DNA from: Sclerotiophoma versabilis
Taxonomy: Eukaryota > Ascomycota > Dothideomycetes > Pleosporales > Didymellaceae
Direction of reading: 5' to 3'
Length of the DNA: 64,000 bases
NCBI GenBank assembly: GCA_012274445.1
Contig: JAAROD010000015.1
Location: forward strand, 124,001 to 188,000
Below, piece after piece: positions 53,935 to 64,000 of this stretch (position 1 is the first letter of the stretch; the number at the start of each line of letters is the position of its first letter). The notes below the pieces were generated by a model. The model was not told the DNA's origin and made no database searches. It saw nothing but the letters and a program-made list of their open reading frames with translations. The position numbers and the translations under genes were made by a program.

Positions 53935-56203
53935 TTACATCTCGGCGTACAGGAAGTTGCCGTCCTGGTCAACGTACTCGATCGTCTGCTTCGTGACGCA
54001 GTAGCCCTGCTCCTCCCACGGCAGCGTTGGGTAGGGGAACACGCCGGAGCTGGGGTAGGGAGTGCTGGGCTGGCCAACGGTGGGGCCCTCCTCGTACTCG
54101 GGGCCCTCGGGGAGAGGGATGTCGATGGGGGAGGGTGTGTATGTGAAGGGCTTGCCGGCGGGCTTGTTCTCGGTGGCCTTGGGGAGGGTCTGGTAGGGTG
54201 CGCTGAGGTCGGGGAGCTCGTCGTCCGAGGCGGCGGGGACGGCTTTGGTGCACTTGGCCGAGACGTGGAAGTTGGGGATGTCCTCGGGGTTGAGCTCGCC
54301 CTTGACGCCGACGACCTTGTAGTAGAGGTGCTCGGCCAGGTAGGGCTCGACGTCGTCGGGGTGCAGCGACTTGAGCTCGCCGTTGGCTTCCTTGCCCTGG
54401 AGACAGCTGGTGAGAGGGAGAGCGCCTTCGGTCATGACGGGGTAGGTGGCATTGCCGCCGCCGGCCATCATGCCGCCGAGAACACCGTAGGCACCGACAT
54501 AGTTGGGGTCCTGGGTGTAGTCGGTCGATGGGTTGTAGTCGGCCTCGCTGCTGGTGCCGTTGGTGTAGGGAGCGGTCGAGTTGGAGATCGGGTAAGGGGC
54601 AGTTGAGTTGGAGGTCGAGTTGGAGCTAGGCTTGCCGATGAAGCAGTGGACGGTGTAAGAGCCCTCCATAGCGTACTTGTCAGCGGTAACGGAAAGAACG
54701 TGGTGGTAGTCACCCTCCTTGAAGGGACGGCCCTGGTACTGGCCGGTCTCGTAGGAGGTCTCGTTGTCGGCACGCTTGCTCAGAGTGCGCTGGCCAGCAC
54801 CGTAGAGGCTAGTAACAGCACGAGCAACCTGAGAATAGGTGCGCTCGCTGGTCTCAGGGTAGTGGTATCCGAGGACGCGGGTCTCCCTGACGTCCTGGGA
54901 AGTGTAGTAATCACCACGGGCGTTCTTGGTGAAAGGCTTGAGAGGAGTGTAGCTGTTCTTGGCCTCACCCTGCTGCCACTGAGCCATGGGACGGTTGATG
55001 TTGCCGTTGGCGACGTAGGTGTTGGGGACAATGAGCTGGTACATGGCAAGCAGACGGTCAATGTTGGTGTGATGGAGCCAGAAGATGGGGTCGAAGGAAG
55101 AGATGTCGAGGTAGTACATGTGGCCACCAGTCTCACCGCCAGCGGTGTTGTGGACGACATCGTGGATAGCCTCGAAGCTGTCAACACCACTGCCGCTCAC
55201 ATCAGTGCGAACACCGATCTGGGAGGTAGAGGCGGCGCCCCAGGGCTGCTTGCTGGAAAACAGAGCAAAGACACGGTCACGGAGAGACACGCGAAGGGCG
55301 TTGAAGCGGGCGTTCATCTCGTTGTTGTTGCTGCGGGTAGGGTTGGCAACAGGGCGGCGCAGCGTGGTAGGCCAGCTGTTCCATGGACCGCCACCCATCT
55401 CAGATGGGAGAGAGTTACCCCAGCTGTACGAGTACAGAGGGTTGGAGATGCTAACGGTTCCAGAAGGCTTGGTGACGGTGACGGACTGGTCACGGATCAA
55501 GGTAGGAACGGTAGCACTGCCGCCATCCTGCGCCCAGTCCCAGTAGGGCATGCGCAGAGTCGCCGCAGCTTGTTGCCATCGGCCGCGCTGGCTCTGAGGG
55601 AAAGTGTTGATGACCTCCTGAACACACTGGTACCAGGCTTGCTGCGCGAGAATCAGTATCGTTTCGTGGATTGTAAAGTACATGGCTTACCTCAAAGACA
55701 GCAAGGTAGGGCCTGTGCCAAGCACCGAAAAGGACCTGCGCGTGAGGGCAGAAACCAGCCTGGTTGAGCAGAGGGGTGGGGAAGTTGTTCCAGGTGACAA
55801 AAGGACGGCCGTGAACACCGACGACCTGGTAGTACGAAAGCCTGTCGCTCTTGTCCTTTGCCATGAACCTCTCCATACCCAACAGGTACAAGTTCCACTG
55901 GTCGGCATTCTGCTTCAGCTGGCGAATCTCAAGACGAGGAGCAGAGACACGGCCGTTGCTGTCGCAGGTGCCATCGCTGCCGGTACTTGTGCTGCAGACA
56001 CCAGTGACGGCAGTGAACCCACTTGACTGACGGGCAGCCAGGGTATCGGCAATCTCGTCAATCTGCCTCTTGAGGATGGCGTCCTGAGAATGACGAGCGT
56101 GTTGGTGGTGGGTTCCGTGCTGGAGGGCGACTGTAAACTGGAGAAAGGCGAACAAGGCGAACAACATGGTGGTCATGTTCTGGGGTTTGCTGAAGTTTGC
56201 CAT
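53935..56203 (-). CDS. secreted tyrosinase (type 3 copper phenol oxidase)
   Basis: Exons 56203-55691 and 55641-53935, with a 49-bp intron (GTAAGC..CAG), encode 739 residues. The signal sequence is in MTTMLFALFAFLQFTVALQH, so an alternative start at Met10 is possible. The CuA site has His131 (VVGVHGRPF), His154 and His163 (FCPHAQVLFGAWHRPYLAVF). CuB has His331 and His335 (EAIHDVVHNTAGG) and a His near 361-362 (FDPIFWLHHTNIDRL). The C-terminal about 250 residues include a Ser/Asn/Thr-rich glycosylation segment and a domain probably acting as the removable lid of latent tyrosinases. It oxidises phenols to quinones, in melanin formation or defence. The length is above the usual 550-650 residues because of the Ser/Thr-rich linker and Pro-rich tail. 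Confidence 0.92.
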
Positions 56204-56722
56204 GGTGAAAATGATGCTATGATATGCACTTTTCAGAAACAATGAGCAGACGAAGAAAAGTCAAAACAGGCTGAGATGCGATTAAAGAGCGAAGCGTGTC
56301 CAAAAGAGCGTAACGACGTCGGATCAAGTCCTCGGTCTGTAAGAGGGAAAAGCTGAAGTCCTGAACAGAAACCCCGACGTCAGAAGACAACGAAGAATCA
56401 GAGGTTTACCGCGGGCCAGGCAGGGGCGGCTTGTCGGGTCATATATCGAACTTCCTATTTCTAGCCATGCTCGACTAGGATTGGGCTGTCCCGCGTTGTG
56501 CCCAGTGTAGGTGAGGCGGTGGAGCTGGAGCTGGTGGCACGACCGTATTCGAGTGCTGATTGGACGAAGCCGGCTATGGTGGGGATTAGACGAGTCCCTG
56601 TCGCTGCGAAACAGCGAGCTCGCTCTGATCCGCAGCTACGCCCCTGACTATCCCCAAAGCGCGCACGTCTGCGGGTGCTTGGACGGCACCCAGTAGCTGA
56701 AGGGGAAGGCTTCCAAGCAAGC

Positions 56723-57187
56723 TCACGCCAGTTGCGCCAGATGCTGCATCCCAAAGTCGTATCCTGGAGATAAAGGCAGCCCCTCCCGGCGATGCTTGTG
56801 CAAGACATCTGTATACGACGAGGTAACGGCCCGCTCGTTCTCACACGAAACGAGAGAGATGAGCTCGAGCATGGCCCGCTGAATCCTCCATGCGGCCTGG
56901 CAATCCAATGCCGAAAAGACACTACTGCCACTCAGCCACTGCGCAAGAGTCAAGACGCCGAACAGTATCCAGCTTGGTGCCAGTCCTCAGCGGTGGTTCT
57001 GGCGATTGCACGTGCTGCATAGCGCACCATAAGGGGAAGAGCCACTGTGCACGCCGACATGGACAACCATCTGCTTACTCGTTGCGGCGCCCTCATCCAA
57101 AAAACACCAACCCTTTTGGCTGCGAAGATTACAGGCGTCTCCAAAGCAGAACAGATGGGCGCGCGCTCTTTCCGTATCCGCGGACAT
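56723..57187 (-). pseudogene. coding-like stretch with one internal stop, family unknown
   Basis: One minus-strand frame runs from 57187 to 56723 with a single TGA near 56985. It reads like protein, for example CQAAWRIQRAMLELISLVSC and SPGYDFGMQHLAQLA. Upstream a cysteine-rich piece in another frame (GACLDCTKRAVEVGCRSGC) hints at a zinc cluster, and GTAG or CAG acceptors would allow splicing. I considered a Zn2Cys6 regulator but the spacing does not fit. Probably a decayed gene. Confidence 0.25.
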
Positions 57188-57540
57188 GCAAGATGAAAGG
57201 GCAGCCAGATCTGCATCCTACCTCCACCGCTCGCTTCGTGCAGTCGAGGCAAGCACCCGATGTTTCACCATCGGCAGCCACGGCAGGCCAATCAACCCAC
57301 ATATCATCCCGGATTTTAAGTCGCTCATTCGACAGCAGTTTTTGAACCCCCCACAGCGTGCAAAAGCTTGACTGCATAAGCAACGCGACATGCGTTGAGA
57401 TGGGCCGGATCTACACGCAACTCCTCAACAGGATGAGGGTGGAGCAGGGAGTCCCAGTGACGCAGATGCAGGTACCAGAGGTTGCGTTTTGCAATCTGCC
57501 GGTCCTTCCTGGGACCGGGCAAGAGCGTGAAGCATCCTAG

Positions 57541-57655
57541 TTTGGAAGCGCATGCGTATTATTTTGGAAGCGTATGCATATTATTTTGGAAGCGTATGCA
57601 TATTATTTTGGAAGCGTATGCATATTATTTTGGAAGCGCATGCATACTACTTTCT
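57541..57655 (+). repeat. 22-bp minisatellite, five copies
   Basis: Unit TTTTGGAAGCGTATGCATAT plus TA, repeated five times with small changes (GCATGC for TATGCA in the outer copies). Each unit contains an ATGCAT or GCATGC palindrome. Confidence 0.9.
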
Positions 57656-58312
57656 GCATGTGCATGTCGTCTCGTCTACTTGCCTTGCCTTGCCTTGCCA
57701 TATCTAGTACAAAGTAGAAACGTATTGAATGAACCGCGACTTTGCAACCAAACGCCTTGCGTCACTTCTTCTCAACCCACGACAGGTGCTCACACCGTAT
57801 CCACTCCACAACTCACGTCACTTGCGAAGATCCCGAGTATACTTAGAAAATCCCGTGAAGAGGGTGCAGATCGGTATTTCGGTACCTTCATGCATGCGCG
57901 TCAGTTCGGCCACCGACCGCGACTTGGTAGAAGCTGAAGTCTACTACGTGTGGGTGTGGCCGCGCGCCTTGCCGTTGAACACGATGATAAGTGTCCTAGG
58001 GCGACGCCTGTGCAGCGCCGTGGCTTTCGGTCGCAATGTACACAGTACAGTACACCAGAATACAGCATCGCACGGGAGTAGTACGAAACGACTATAACAG
58101 ATATATATTTGCGGTAAAATTAAAACCCGGTGTTGGTATCGTCGTTGCCGTCTACCCTACTGGAACGCTATTTGAAAGGAAAGCTGAATGAAGGTACAAA
58201 AGAGGGGTATATAATCCTTTTCGAGATACACACGTAGGAACATAGGAAATGTTGTCAGTCAGATCCACCAAAACATGGCTCATTACAACGCTTTACTGAT
58301 ACGCATAAGGCT

Positions 58313-61300
58313 TCACTGGAATGCGCCCCGGATCTTCGCATACAACTCGGTGTCCAGGAAATTGTAGTTGGGATCCGAGAAACAGAACGGTGCTCGCAGT
58401 AGTGTCTCGGCTGTAGGGCGCTCGGTAGGGTCGATGGTGAAGCAGTCATACATGAAGCTCAACCCCTCGATACTGATTGTCCTGCTGACGTCTTCAGGGA
58501 TAGGGGGCGCCTGGTTCAATGAACCCAGCTTGTAGATGGCGCCGATCGCTTCCTCGCGACTCCAGGGGCGTTTGCCAGCAAACATCTCCAGGACGACGCA
58601 GCCAAGCGACCAGATATCTACCTTCGCACTGTAACCCTGGCCCTGAGAGCGAATGACCTCGGGAGCCATCCAGAAGACGGAGCCCTGCATCGAATTTGTG
58701 ACATCGTTACCGTAGATATTGTCGCTCTTCTTGGAGATACCAAAGTCAGAAATCTTGCAAGTGCCATCGAGGTCGAGGAGGATATTGTCCGCTTTGAGGT
58801 CGCGGTGCAAGATACCTTCGCGGTGCAGGTAGGAAAGCCCAAGTAGGGTTTGGCGGGTAAGTGAGCTGACTACGCTCTCTTCAAATTTGCCGTGCTTGCG
58901 GATGCAGGAGCCGACCGAGCCACCAGAAATGTATTCGAGGAAGATGGAGATGCTGTATTCTTTGCGCTCGCAACCAAGGTACTGCACAATATTGGGATGG
59001 TCGAGATGCTGCATCGTGTCAATCTCTTGATCAAGACTCTTGACTAGCTCTTTGATTTTGTCCTTGTCAGAGCCGGCTGCTTTGGCGTTGACCTCGACTT
59101 GCTTAACTGCGATAAGTTCACCGGTGGTGATGTTCATACCAAGGTACACACGACCAAACGTTCCCTTGCCAATCAGTTGACCCTTCATCCACTTGAAGGT
59201 CGGCTGGCGTTGCATTTGGGGAAGATTGTCCTGTGGAATCGTTTCGAGCTGGATGAGTCGTGATCCGCGCGACGGTTTGACCTGTTCGATCCTCGCGTGA
59301 AACATTTTGGTCGACTTCCTCCTCATGATATCGCCACCATTGCGGAGTGTAGCGACTCGCGAGGGACCTGCGGCAGCGGCATGGCCGGGCATTGGCCTCT
59401 TTTCCATGGGGTGGTACTGTGATTTGACAACCTCACGAATAGACTTCGTCCGCCCGAGACCTGCGCCCGACTTCCGCATATTGCGTTGAGCAATAGACTG
59501 AAGACCAGTCTGCCCTCGACTTAGGGTTGAATTTGCTGGTGCAGCGTTTTCGAGAGACGACATCGGCGTCAATGTACCAGTGCTTGCATTCGACGAGTCG
59601 GTGGGCGGGTCAGTAGATGAGTCCGTCTCCTCCTCTTCAAGCATCGGTTGGTCAAGGTTGACGTTGGGGAAGAGCTCATCGAGATGATCCACAAGGGCTT
59701 CGGCGGGTGGACGATTTGCCCATACATTGCTAGCGAACGAGTCGCGCCGGTTGAAGTCAGGCTCATCACGTGGCGAATCAGTCCATGTTGCAGAAGCAGC
59801 GGATTCAGGAATCTTGTCACCGTTGTGGGATTGGCGATCGTCGTTTGTTGCTTGTTCTTGCTGTTCTGCCACCTGAGCTAGGGAGTTCTTAGAACGTGAT
59901 GTCTTCAGCTTCAGGTTCGGGCGCTGGGCTCGATGACCACTGGTGTTCCTGGCAATGGAAACAGTCCGCGCCGGGGCTGGTGGGCTGCGACCAGCGAGCG
60001 GTGCAGCAAACAGACCGTCGTCAGAATCGTCATCGTCAGAATCGACAGAATCGAGGTTCGGCGCAGTTGTGTGGAACGACACGCGCGCCTCTTCGAAGTC
60101 GTGTGTCGGCCCGTACATCGAGACACGCGAAGACTCTCGCGTGAGCGCATCTGCGGGTGCGCGAGAAGAGGTAGGGCTGAAGTCAGGCGAGCGTGGCCGA
60201 TGTTCTGTCGATTGGTCTTCAGTCGAGCGAGGTGGAGTAGGCATCGCCAGAGTGAGACTGGGCTTATCAAAGGCCGCTTCGTCTTGGAAAGCTTCGACAT
60301 AGTCAGGTATTTTGAACGGAACGTTGCCTTTGCTCATTGTGACTTCGCCGGGGCTGCGAGGAGACCCACCTGGACTGTTTCTACCAGATCCGGCTGCAGC
60401 TCCAAATCCGCTCTCTTTCAAAAGTTGCTGAGAAGGACGGATGCTTTCGGGGGATGAGTCGTGCAACTCTTCCTTTGGAGGAGGTTTAGGAAGCGCTTTG
60501 TTGGCTGCTCCCACGGAGCCTCCAGCAATGCCTGCTCCAATGATGGCAGCCGCAATGTTCGATAGCCCACTTGGGCCTTGAGGAATTGCTTTTCGTTTGG
60601 CTGATTCGGACTCAGTTGACTTCCGTTTATGTGAAGTATCATCGCCTTCTGGCCAAGACAGGGGGCGAGTTTTGCTCCTTGACAGCGAATTAGCTTTAAG
60701 AAGTGTTGTTGTGTCAGCTGGTACGGGTGGGGGCTGCCTCTTGGGCACGAGCTCTTTGGTGGCTTTTTGAGCCTCGAACGGTTTCCTGACTTCTTCATAT
60801 GGAGAATTGCGTGGCTCGTCGAAATCGATGATACCTGCGCTTCGAAACCCAAGACTATCGCCAGATGCAGACAGAGGGTCGGGGCTGTTGCCCTTCAACC
60901 GCTGCATGCGACCTTTGAGGTACTCTTCCTGCTTCCGCTTAGTCTCCTTGCGGTGTTCCTCTGCGGCCAGTTCGAGCATCCTGCGGCGTTCCTGCTCCGA
61001 AGCATCATCGCCGGCGGCCCATGATGGCTCAGTCGGTCTTCCGCCGACGTTCAGTCGACTTGAGCTGGCATCAGGGGTTGATTCTTCCTTTGCTGTCAGT
61101 TGGCGCAGTGCTGCAGCTTGAGCAGGCACGAGCGTCGATTCTCCAGACTTGAGACCACCAGGCGACCCCGCCTGAGAGCTGGAATCTAGACCGTTCGTTT
61201 GCGACATTGAGACACCGAGACCAGTCGAAGCTGCACTTGTGCCTTCTTGCGGGATCTTGACGAAGATCTTGAGTTCTCCAAATTTGTTGCCAAATTGTGA

Positions 61301-63397
61301 GCGAGCTTTCAAAAGGTTGGCGTCGGAGAGCGCATCATCATGCTCGTACTGGCCTGGCGTTGTCATGAAGAGCTCCACTCCGGGCATTTGACTGAGACCC
61401 GAGCTCAACTCCTCGCAACACATGTACCGTATAGCTGCAGCGGAATCTGCATTGGTGATATCGATCAGACGATAGTTCCAGCCGTCGGGGGTGACGAATG
61501 CATATCTGCGCTCGTCCCGCATCGAAGTTCGTGTGCGACCGGACAGTCGGCTCTCTGCGTCTGTTTGTGCAGATCGTCGAGAAGGTGGACGTTCGTTCAA
61601 AGAGGTCTCGCTGGAGTTCATACCAGACTTGCCAAAGAACGAGCCGCTTGGGTGATGGCGATGACTCGCTGGACTGGTGGGGGAGTCCAAACTGGTGTCA
61701 TCTGGAGAGGGGTGACTGTCATGCTTCTTCCTGTCCCGGCCCATGATCTTACCAAAGAAGCCTTTGTGGTGGTCTTTTGCACTCATGGGCTCGGCGTTGT
61801 CGTATCGCGTGAATCCTGTTCCAGGCCGTGGGGCTTCAGTTGCATTCCTTTTGTTCTCATTGCGGCTGTCAGATCGACCTTCCATGAAGGAGCGGCCCGT
61901 AGGCGGTCCTGACCCTGTCGTCGCGAATGTGGACAGATTCGACTCGGAGCTATTACCGCGCGCATGCGAGTAGTAGCGTTGCCCATTCGCAGCGATACCT
62001 GCACTAAGCTGTCCACCATTGGCAGCGAGGCGCGCGGACGATAGTGCTGGACTTTGTTGTGGGCTTGCTTGTCGATTTGATCCAAATGCTGAAGATCCAA
62101 AATCGCCCGAAACATTTGGACTGTGCCTCTTGGTGCTGGGTTCCAGGTCGCGAAGTACTTCCTTTGAGAAAGCGCTGCGGCTATCGGTGTAGTCTGGTGG
62201 CGGGCCAATTGTTGGCACAGTAAAGTTCCTTTGCTGGGTCGAGATGCGTCGCGGAGGACCGGACGCTGAGGGCGAGTGCAAAAGCATATGTCTACCGGGG
62301 CTCTCTTCGCCATTGCCAGCTGTTGTGGGCGTTGAACCGAAACCCAACGGATTCGGCGGCATGAAAGGCGAATGTTCAACGCCACCATCAGTCCCTGCGC
62401 TGGGCACCGTCACCCCCGTGTCGCTGCGTTGGGGCACTCGAACAGGGCCGGAGCTTCCGGTTTCCACGATTTGGCGCACGAGCCTGCGCAGCTTGCGTCC
62501 TTCGTCCCTTTCTCTGTTCTGATCCCAGCCTGTACCACTTGCTGTGGTCTGCTTGGCGAGCTGTGGGAAGATGACCTGGTGCATCATGGCCACGTTGCCC
62601 TTGGAGCCGTGACCGCGTCCGATATCGAGAAACCTCGAGCCTTCCAGGCCCAGTGTTCTGAACGTCTCTTGCCAGTCCTTGGAGAAGCCATTGTCTGCCA
62701 ACCAGCGTTGCACCTGCTCGGCAGGCCATTGCGGTTCGGGGGCAGGCGGTGAGACAGGGCCATCTGGGCGATGGTAGGCGTTGCTGTGGCTCGGCATGGT
62801 AGCAGTGTTCGGGCCGGGCTGGTCGTAGCCGAGGTGGGTGCGGTTGCCTGGTGTCGAGGGGAAGCTGAGGGGAGCATTGGAGCCATACTGGACGCTCTGG
62901 ACGCTGTCGTGAAGGTTGAGGAAGCTCGTGCCCGACATGTCGGCGTTGGGGGGGAAGCTCTCCTCTCGGTAGAAGGTGGGCTCCGAGTACTGTCTCGCAG
63001 CGTGCGACTGCAGGGCGGGTATGCCCACTCCGGGCCCGAACGACTCGCCGTCGGGGATGTACGTGGCCGAGGTGAGCGGGGCGTCGAGCTGCTGCTGCTG
63101 CTGCTGCTGCTGCTGCGGCGGAGGGCCGGGCGGAGGGGGCAGGTGCGACTGGTAGCCCTGGTACAGGCTGGGGTTGTATCCGGGCTGCTGGTACTGCTGC
63201 TGCTGCTGTTGCTGCTGCGGCGGCGGCGGCGGGCGCTGCGGCGGAGGAGCGCCCCAGCCGGCGAGGCCATAGCCTGCGGAGTGGGGAGGGGGGGGGATGT
63301 TCATGCCGGTCGAGGGCCGTGGCGGCGGCGGCGGCAGGCCCATGTGCTGTGCGGGTGCCGAGGCAGGCTGGCGGGGGGGAGGGGGCAGCTGGTACAT
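58313..63397 (-). CDS. bck1: Bck1-type MAP kinase kinase kinase (cell-wall integrity pathway)
   Basis: Reading down from the first in-frame ATG at 63397 gives 1694 residues. The open frame continues upstream without ATG to about 63640, so a 5' exon could add residues. The N-terminus is Pro/Gln-rich with CAG-type runs (about 63090-63230). A SAM-like segment (VQRWLADNGFSKDWQETF) lies near 62700-62620, and a ubiquitin- or Ras-association-like domain (RYAFVTPDGWNYRLIDITN) near 61510-61250. The kinase domain (about 59190-58380) has GKGTFGRVY, IAVKQVEV, HRDLKADNILL, DFGISKK and MQGSVFWMAPEVI. The last block and the layout match Bck1/BckA/MCK1, which activates Mkk and Slt2-type kinases downstream of protein kinase C. 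No intron is needed in the coding part seen. Confidence 0.92.
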   Translation of the reverse strand: MYQLPPPPRQPASAPAQHMGLPPPPPRPSTGMNIPPPPHSAGYGLAGWGAPPPQRPPPPPQQQQQQQQYQQPGYNPSLYQGYQSHLPPPPGPPPQQQQQQQQQLDAPLTSATYIPDGESFGPGVGIPALQSHAARQYSEPTFYREESFPPNADMSGTSFLNLHDSVQSVQYGSNAPLSFPSTPGNRTHLGYDQPGPNTATMPSHSNAYHRPDGPVSPPAPEPQWPAEQVQRWLADNGFSKDWQETFRTLGLEGSRFLDIGRGHGSKGNVAMMHQVIFPQLAKQTTASGTGWDQNRERDEGRKLRRLVRQIVETGSSGPVRVPQRSDTGVTVPSAGTDGGVEHSPFMPPNPLGFGSTPTTAGNGEESPGRHMLLHSPSASGPPRRISTQQRNFTVPTIGPPPDYTDSRSAFSKEVLRDLEPSTKRHSPNVSGDFGSSAFGSNRQASPQQSPALSSARLAANGGQLSAGIAANGQRYYSHARGNSSESNLSTFATTGSGPPTGRSFMEGRSDSRNENKRNATEAPRPGTGFTRYDNAEPMSAKDHHKGFFGKIMGRDRKKHDSHPSPDDTSLDSPTSPASHRHHPSGSFFGKSGMNSSETSLNERPPSRRSAQTDAESRLSGRTRTSMRDERRYAFVTPDGWNYRLIDITNADSAAAIRYMCCEELSSGLSQMPGVELFMTTPGQYEHDDALSDANLLKARSQFGNKFGELKIFVKIPQEGTSAASTGLGVSMSQTNGLDSSSQAGSPGGLKSGESTLVPAQAAALRQLTAKEESTPDASSSRLNVGGRPTEPSWAAGDDASEQERRRMLELAAEEHRKETKRKQEEYLKGRMQRLKGNSPDPLSASGDSLGFRSAGIIDFDEPRNSPYEEVRKPFEAQKATKELVPKRQPPPVPADTTTLLKANSLSRSKTRPLSWPEGDDTSHKRKSTESESAKRKAIPQGPSGLSNIAAAIIGAGIAGGSVGAANKALPKPPPKEELHDSSPESIRPSQQLLKESGFGAAAGSGRNSPGGSPRSPGEVTMSKGNVPFKIPDYVEAFQDEAAFDKPSLTLAMPTPPRSTEDQSTEHRPRSPDFSPTSSRAPADALTRESSRVSMYGPTHDFEEARVSFHTTAPNLDSVDSDDDDSDDGLFAAPLAGRSPPAPARTVSIARNTSGHRAQRPNLKLKTSRSKNSLAQVAEQQEQATNDDRQSHNGDKIPESAASATWTDSPRDEPDFNRRDSFASNVWANRPPAEALVDHLDELFPNVNLDQPMLEEEETDSSTDPPTDSSNASTGTLTPMSSLENAAPANSTLSRGQTGLQSIAQRNMRKSGAGLGRTKSIREVVKSQYHPMEKRPMPGHAAAAGPSRVATLRNGGDIMRRKSTKMFHARIEQVKPSRGSRLIQLETIPQDNLPQMQRQPTFKWMKGQLIGKGTFGRVYLGMNITTGELIAVKQVEVNAKAAGSDKDKIKELVKSLDQEIDTMQHLDHPNIVQYLGCERKEYSISIFLEYISGGSVGSCIRKHGKFEESVVSSLTRQTLLGLSYLHREGILHRDLKADNILLDLDGTCKISDFGISKKSDNIYGNDVTNSMQGSVFWMAPEVIRSQGQGYSAKVDIWSLGCVVLEMFAGKRPWSREEAIGAIYKLGSLNQAPPIPEDVSRTISIEGLSFMYDCFTIDPTERPTAETLLRAPFCFSDPNYNFLDTELYAKIRGAFQ

Positions 63398-64000
63398 GGC
63401 GAGGTGGTGGGCGGCGGGCGGCGGTCTTTGTAGGGGCTGCCGGGGCTGCTGGGGCTGCTGGGGCTGCTGGGGGTCGGGCAGCGACTGGCCTGCTGGCACG
63501 CTCAGGCTCGAGGGCAGCGGCGGGAGGGGAGCTGGCGCACGGCGGCCGGGGCGGTCTGAGGGAGCGGTGGGCGGAAGAGACGACGTGGAGGGTGGGCGCG
63601 GCGCAATGGTCGTATGTCGCGGGCGGGTGCGCTGTGAAGGAGCTGCTCAGCGCAGCATCACGGCATGGCGCGGCCGGCGGGTCGACGTCTGCGGGCGGCG
63701 GGCTGCGTGCTGCGTGCTGCTGTCGCTGCGGGCGGCGGACGGCCGTGGTGTGGCAGCAGGCAGATCTTGTCTGCGGTACGGTGCCTGGGAAGCTCCGTGC
63801 TCGCTGTCAGATTGAGGACGGGTTGCGGAGTGGGTACGAGGCACGAGGCACGAGGCACGAGGCTAGAGCGAGCGGGCAGCAGCGCTTTGGGAAATGCGCA
63901 GTCTGGGGTCGAGGGGCGGCGCGGGCGCAGGAACGGCCGTCGAGCGGTCGACGCGATCTGCGCAGAGACAACCAGACGGGCAGACGAGCAGGCGGACTGC
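63398..64000. other. 5' region of the MAPKKK gene
   Basis: GC-rich promoter and leader. Two short upstream ATG frames (near 63666 and 63657) stop almost at once and could be regulatory uORFs or parts of a leader intron. A short tandem repeat (GAGGCACGAGGCAC) lies at about 63838-63862. Confidence 0.45.

Larger units (their letters stand above)
56204..58312. other. intergenic region between tyrosinase and the MAPKKK gene
   Basis: About 2.1 kb with no intact gene. It contains the tyrosinase promoter, a decayed coding-like stretch on the minus strand, a 22-bp minisatellite, and the 3' region of the kinase gene. Confidence 0.5.

Noticed and set aside
54646..55767. Long open frame (373 codons) on the plus strand antisense to the tyrosinase gene
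   Set aside because: It mirrors a strongly supported gene with all copper ligands. Its translation is Val/Gly/Ala-rich without domains, as expected of an antisense shadow in GC-rich coding sequence.
56950..57383. Zn2Cys6 transcription factor
   Set aside because: A few cysteines look suggestive (CLDC, GCRSGC) but the spacing does not match the zinc cluster, and the frames cannot be joined convincingly.
57541..57655. CRISPR-like or telomere-like array
   Set aside because: Tandem 22-bp copies without spacers and no telomeric motif. This is a minisatellite.
62771..63815. GC-rich plus-strand frames opposite the N-terminus of the kinase gene
   Set aside because: Gly/Arg-rich translations of a Pro/Gln-coding strand with no independent evidence.
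1..64000. tRNA or rRNA genes
   Set aside because: I looked for B-box-like GGTTCGAATCC motifs with a matching acceptor stem and saw none. A covariance-model scan would be decisive.

Overview
The window reads as nuclear DNA of a filamentous ascomycete (Pezizomycotina; a dothideomycete is my best guess, from gene content only). Genes are split by introns of about 42-60 bp with GT..AG ends and clear branch sites (CTAAC, CTGAC). They encode HET-domain proteins, a HET-NACHT receptor, a fungal rhodopsin-like receptor, a GMC oxidoreductase, a haem peroxidase, a secreted tyrosinase and a Bck1-type MAPKKK. The repeats carry the C-to-T signature of repeat-induced point mutation (RIP): CA and TG are depleted and TA, TAG and CTA are abundant.

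Layout. 1-7.0 kb is a heavily RIP-mutated mobile-element cluster: a Ty3/gypsy chromovirus without its 5' end, an unidentified minus-strand frame, and one end of a pogo/Fot1-type DNA transposon. 7.4-20.5 kb is an accessory region with a preprotoxin-like secreted protein, a small membrane protein, a secreted GMC oxidoreductase, a rhodopsin-like receptor, a small secreted protein, and a complete but dead pogo/Fot1 transposon (18413-20556) with 49-bp inverted repeats and a TA target duplication. 21.2-24.6 kb holds gene relics: a CSC1/RSN1-type channel and an ankyrin-repeat protein. 25.1-30.6 kb holds a convergent pair of probable allorecognition genes, a HET protein and a HET-NACHT protein. Next come a haem peroxidase and a BTB protein with a nested RING finger that is broken by one stop codon.

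From about 34 kb the window looks like conserved core genome: a GH47 alpha-mannosidase, a Pml1/SNIP1-like FHA splicing factor, a large coiled-coil protein, an intact paralogue of the BTB/RING gene, a four-helix membrane protein, the ribosome-biogenesis J-protein Jjj1, an SPX-RING protein ending in a CaaX box, a secreted tyrosinase and a Bck1-type kinase of the cell-wall-integrity pathway. A simple-sequence stretch (52.4-53.6 kb) and a 22-bp minisatellite (57.5 kb) lie between these genes.

The genes form no operon or evident biosynthetic cluster. The clearest functional grouping is the self/non-self region at 23.6-30.6 kb. The most unusual proteins are the BTB-with-nested-RING pair, the SPX-RING-CaaX protein and the preprotoxin-like secreted protein. 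All gene models are hand-spliced from the sequence; no homology search was run.
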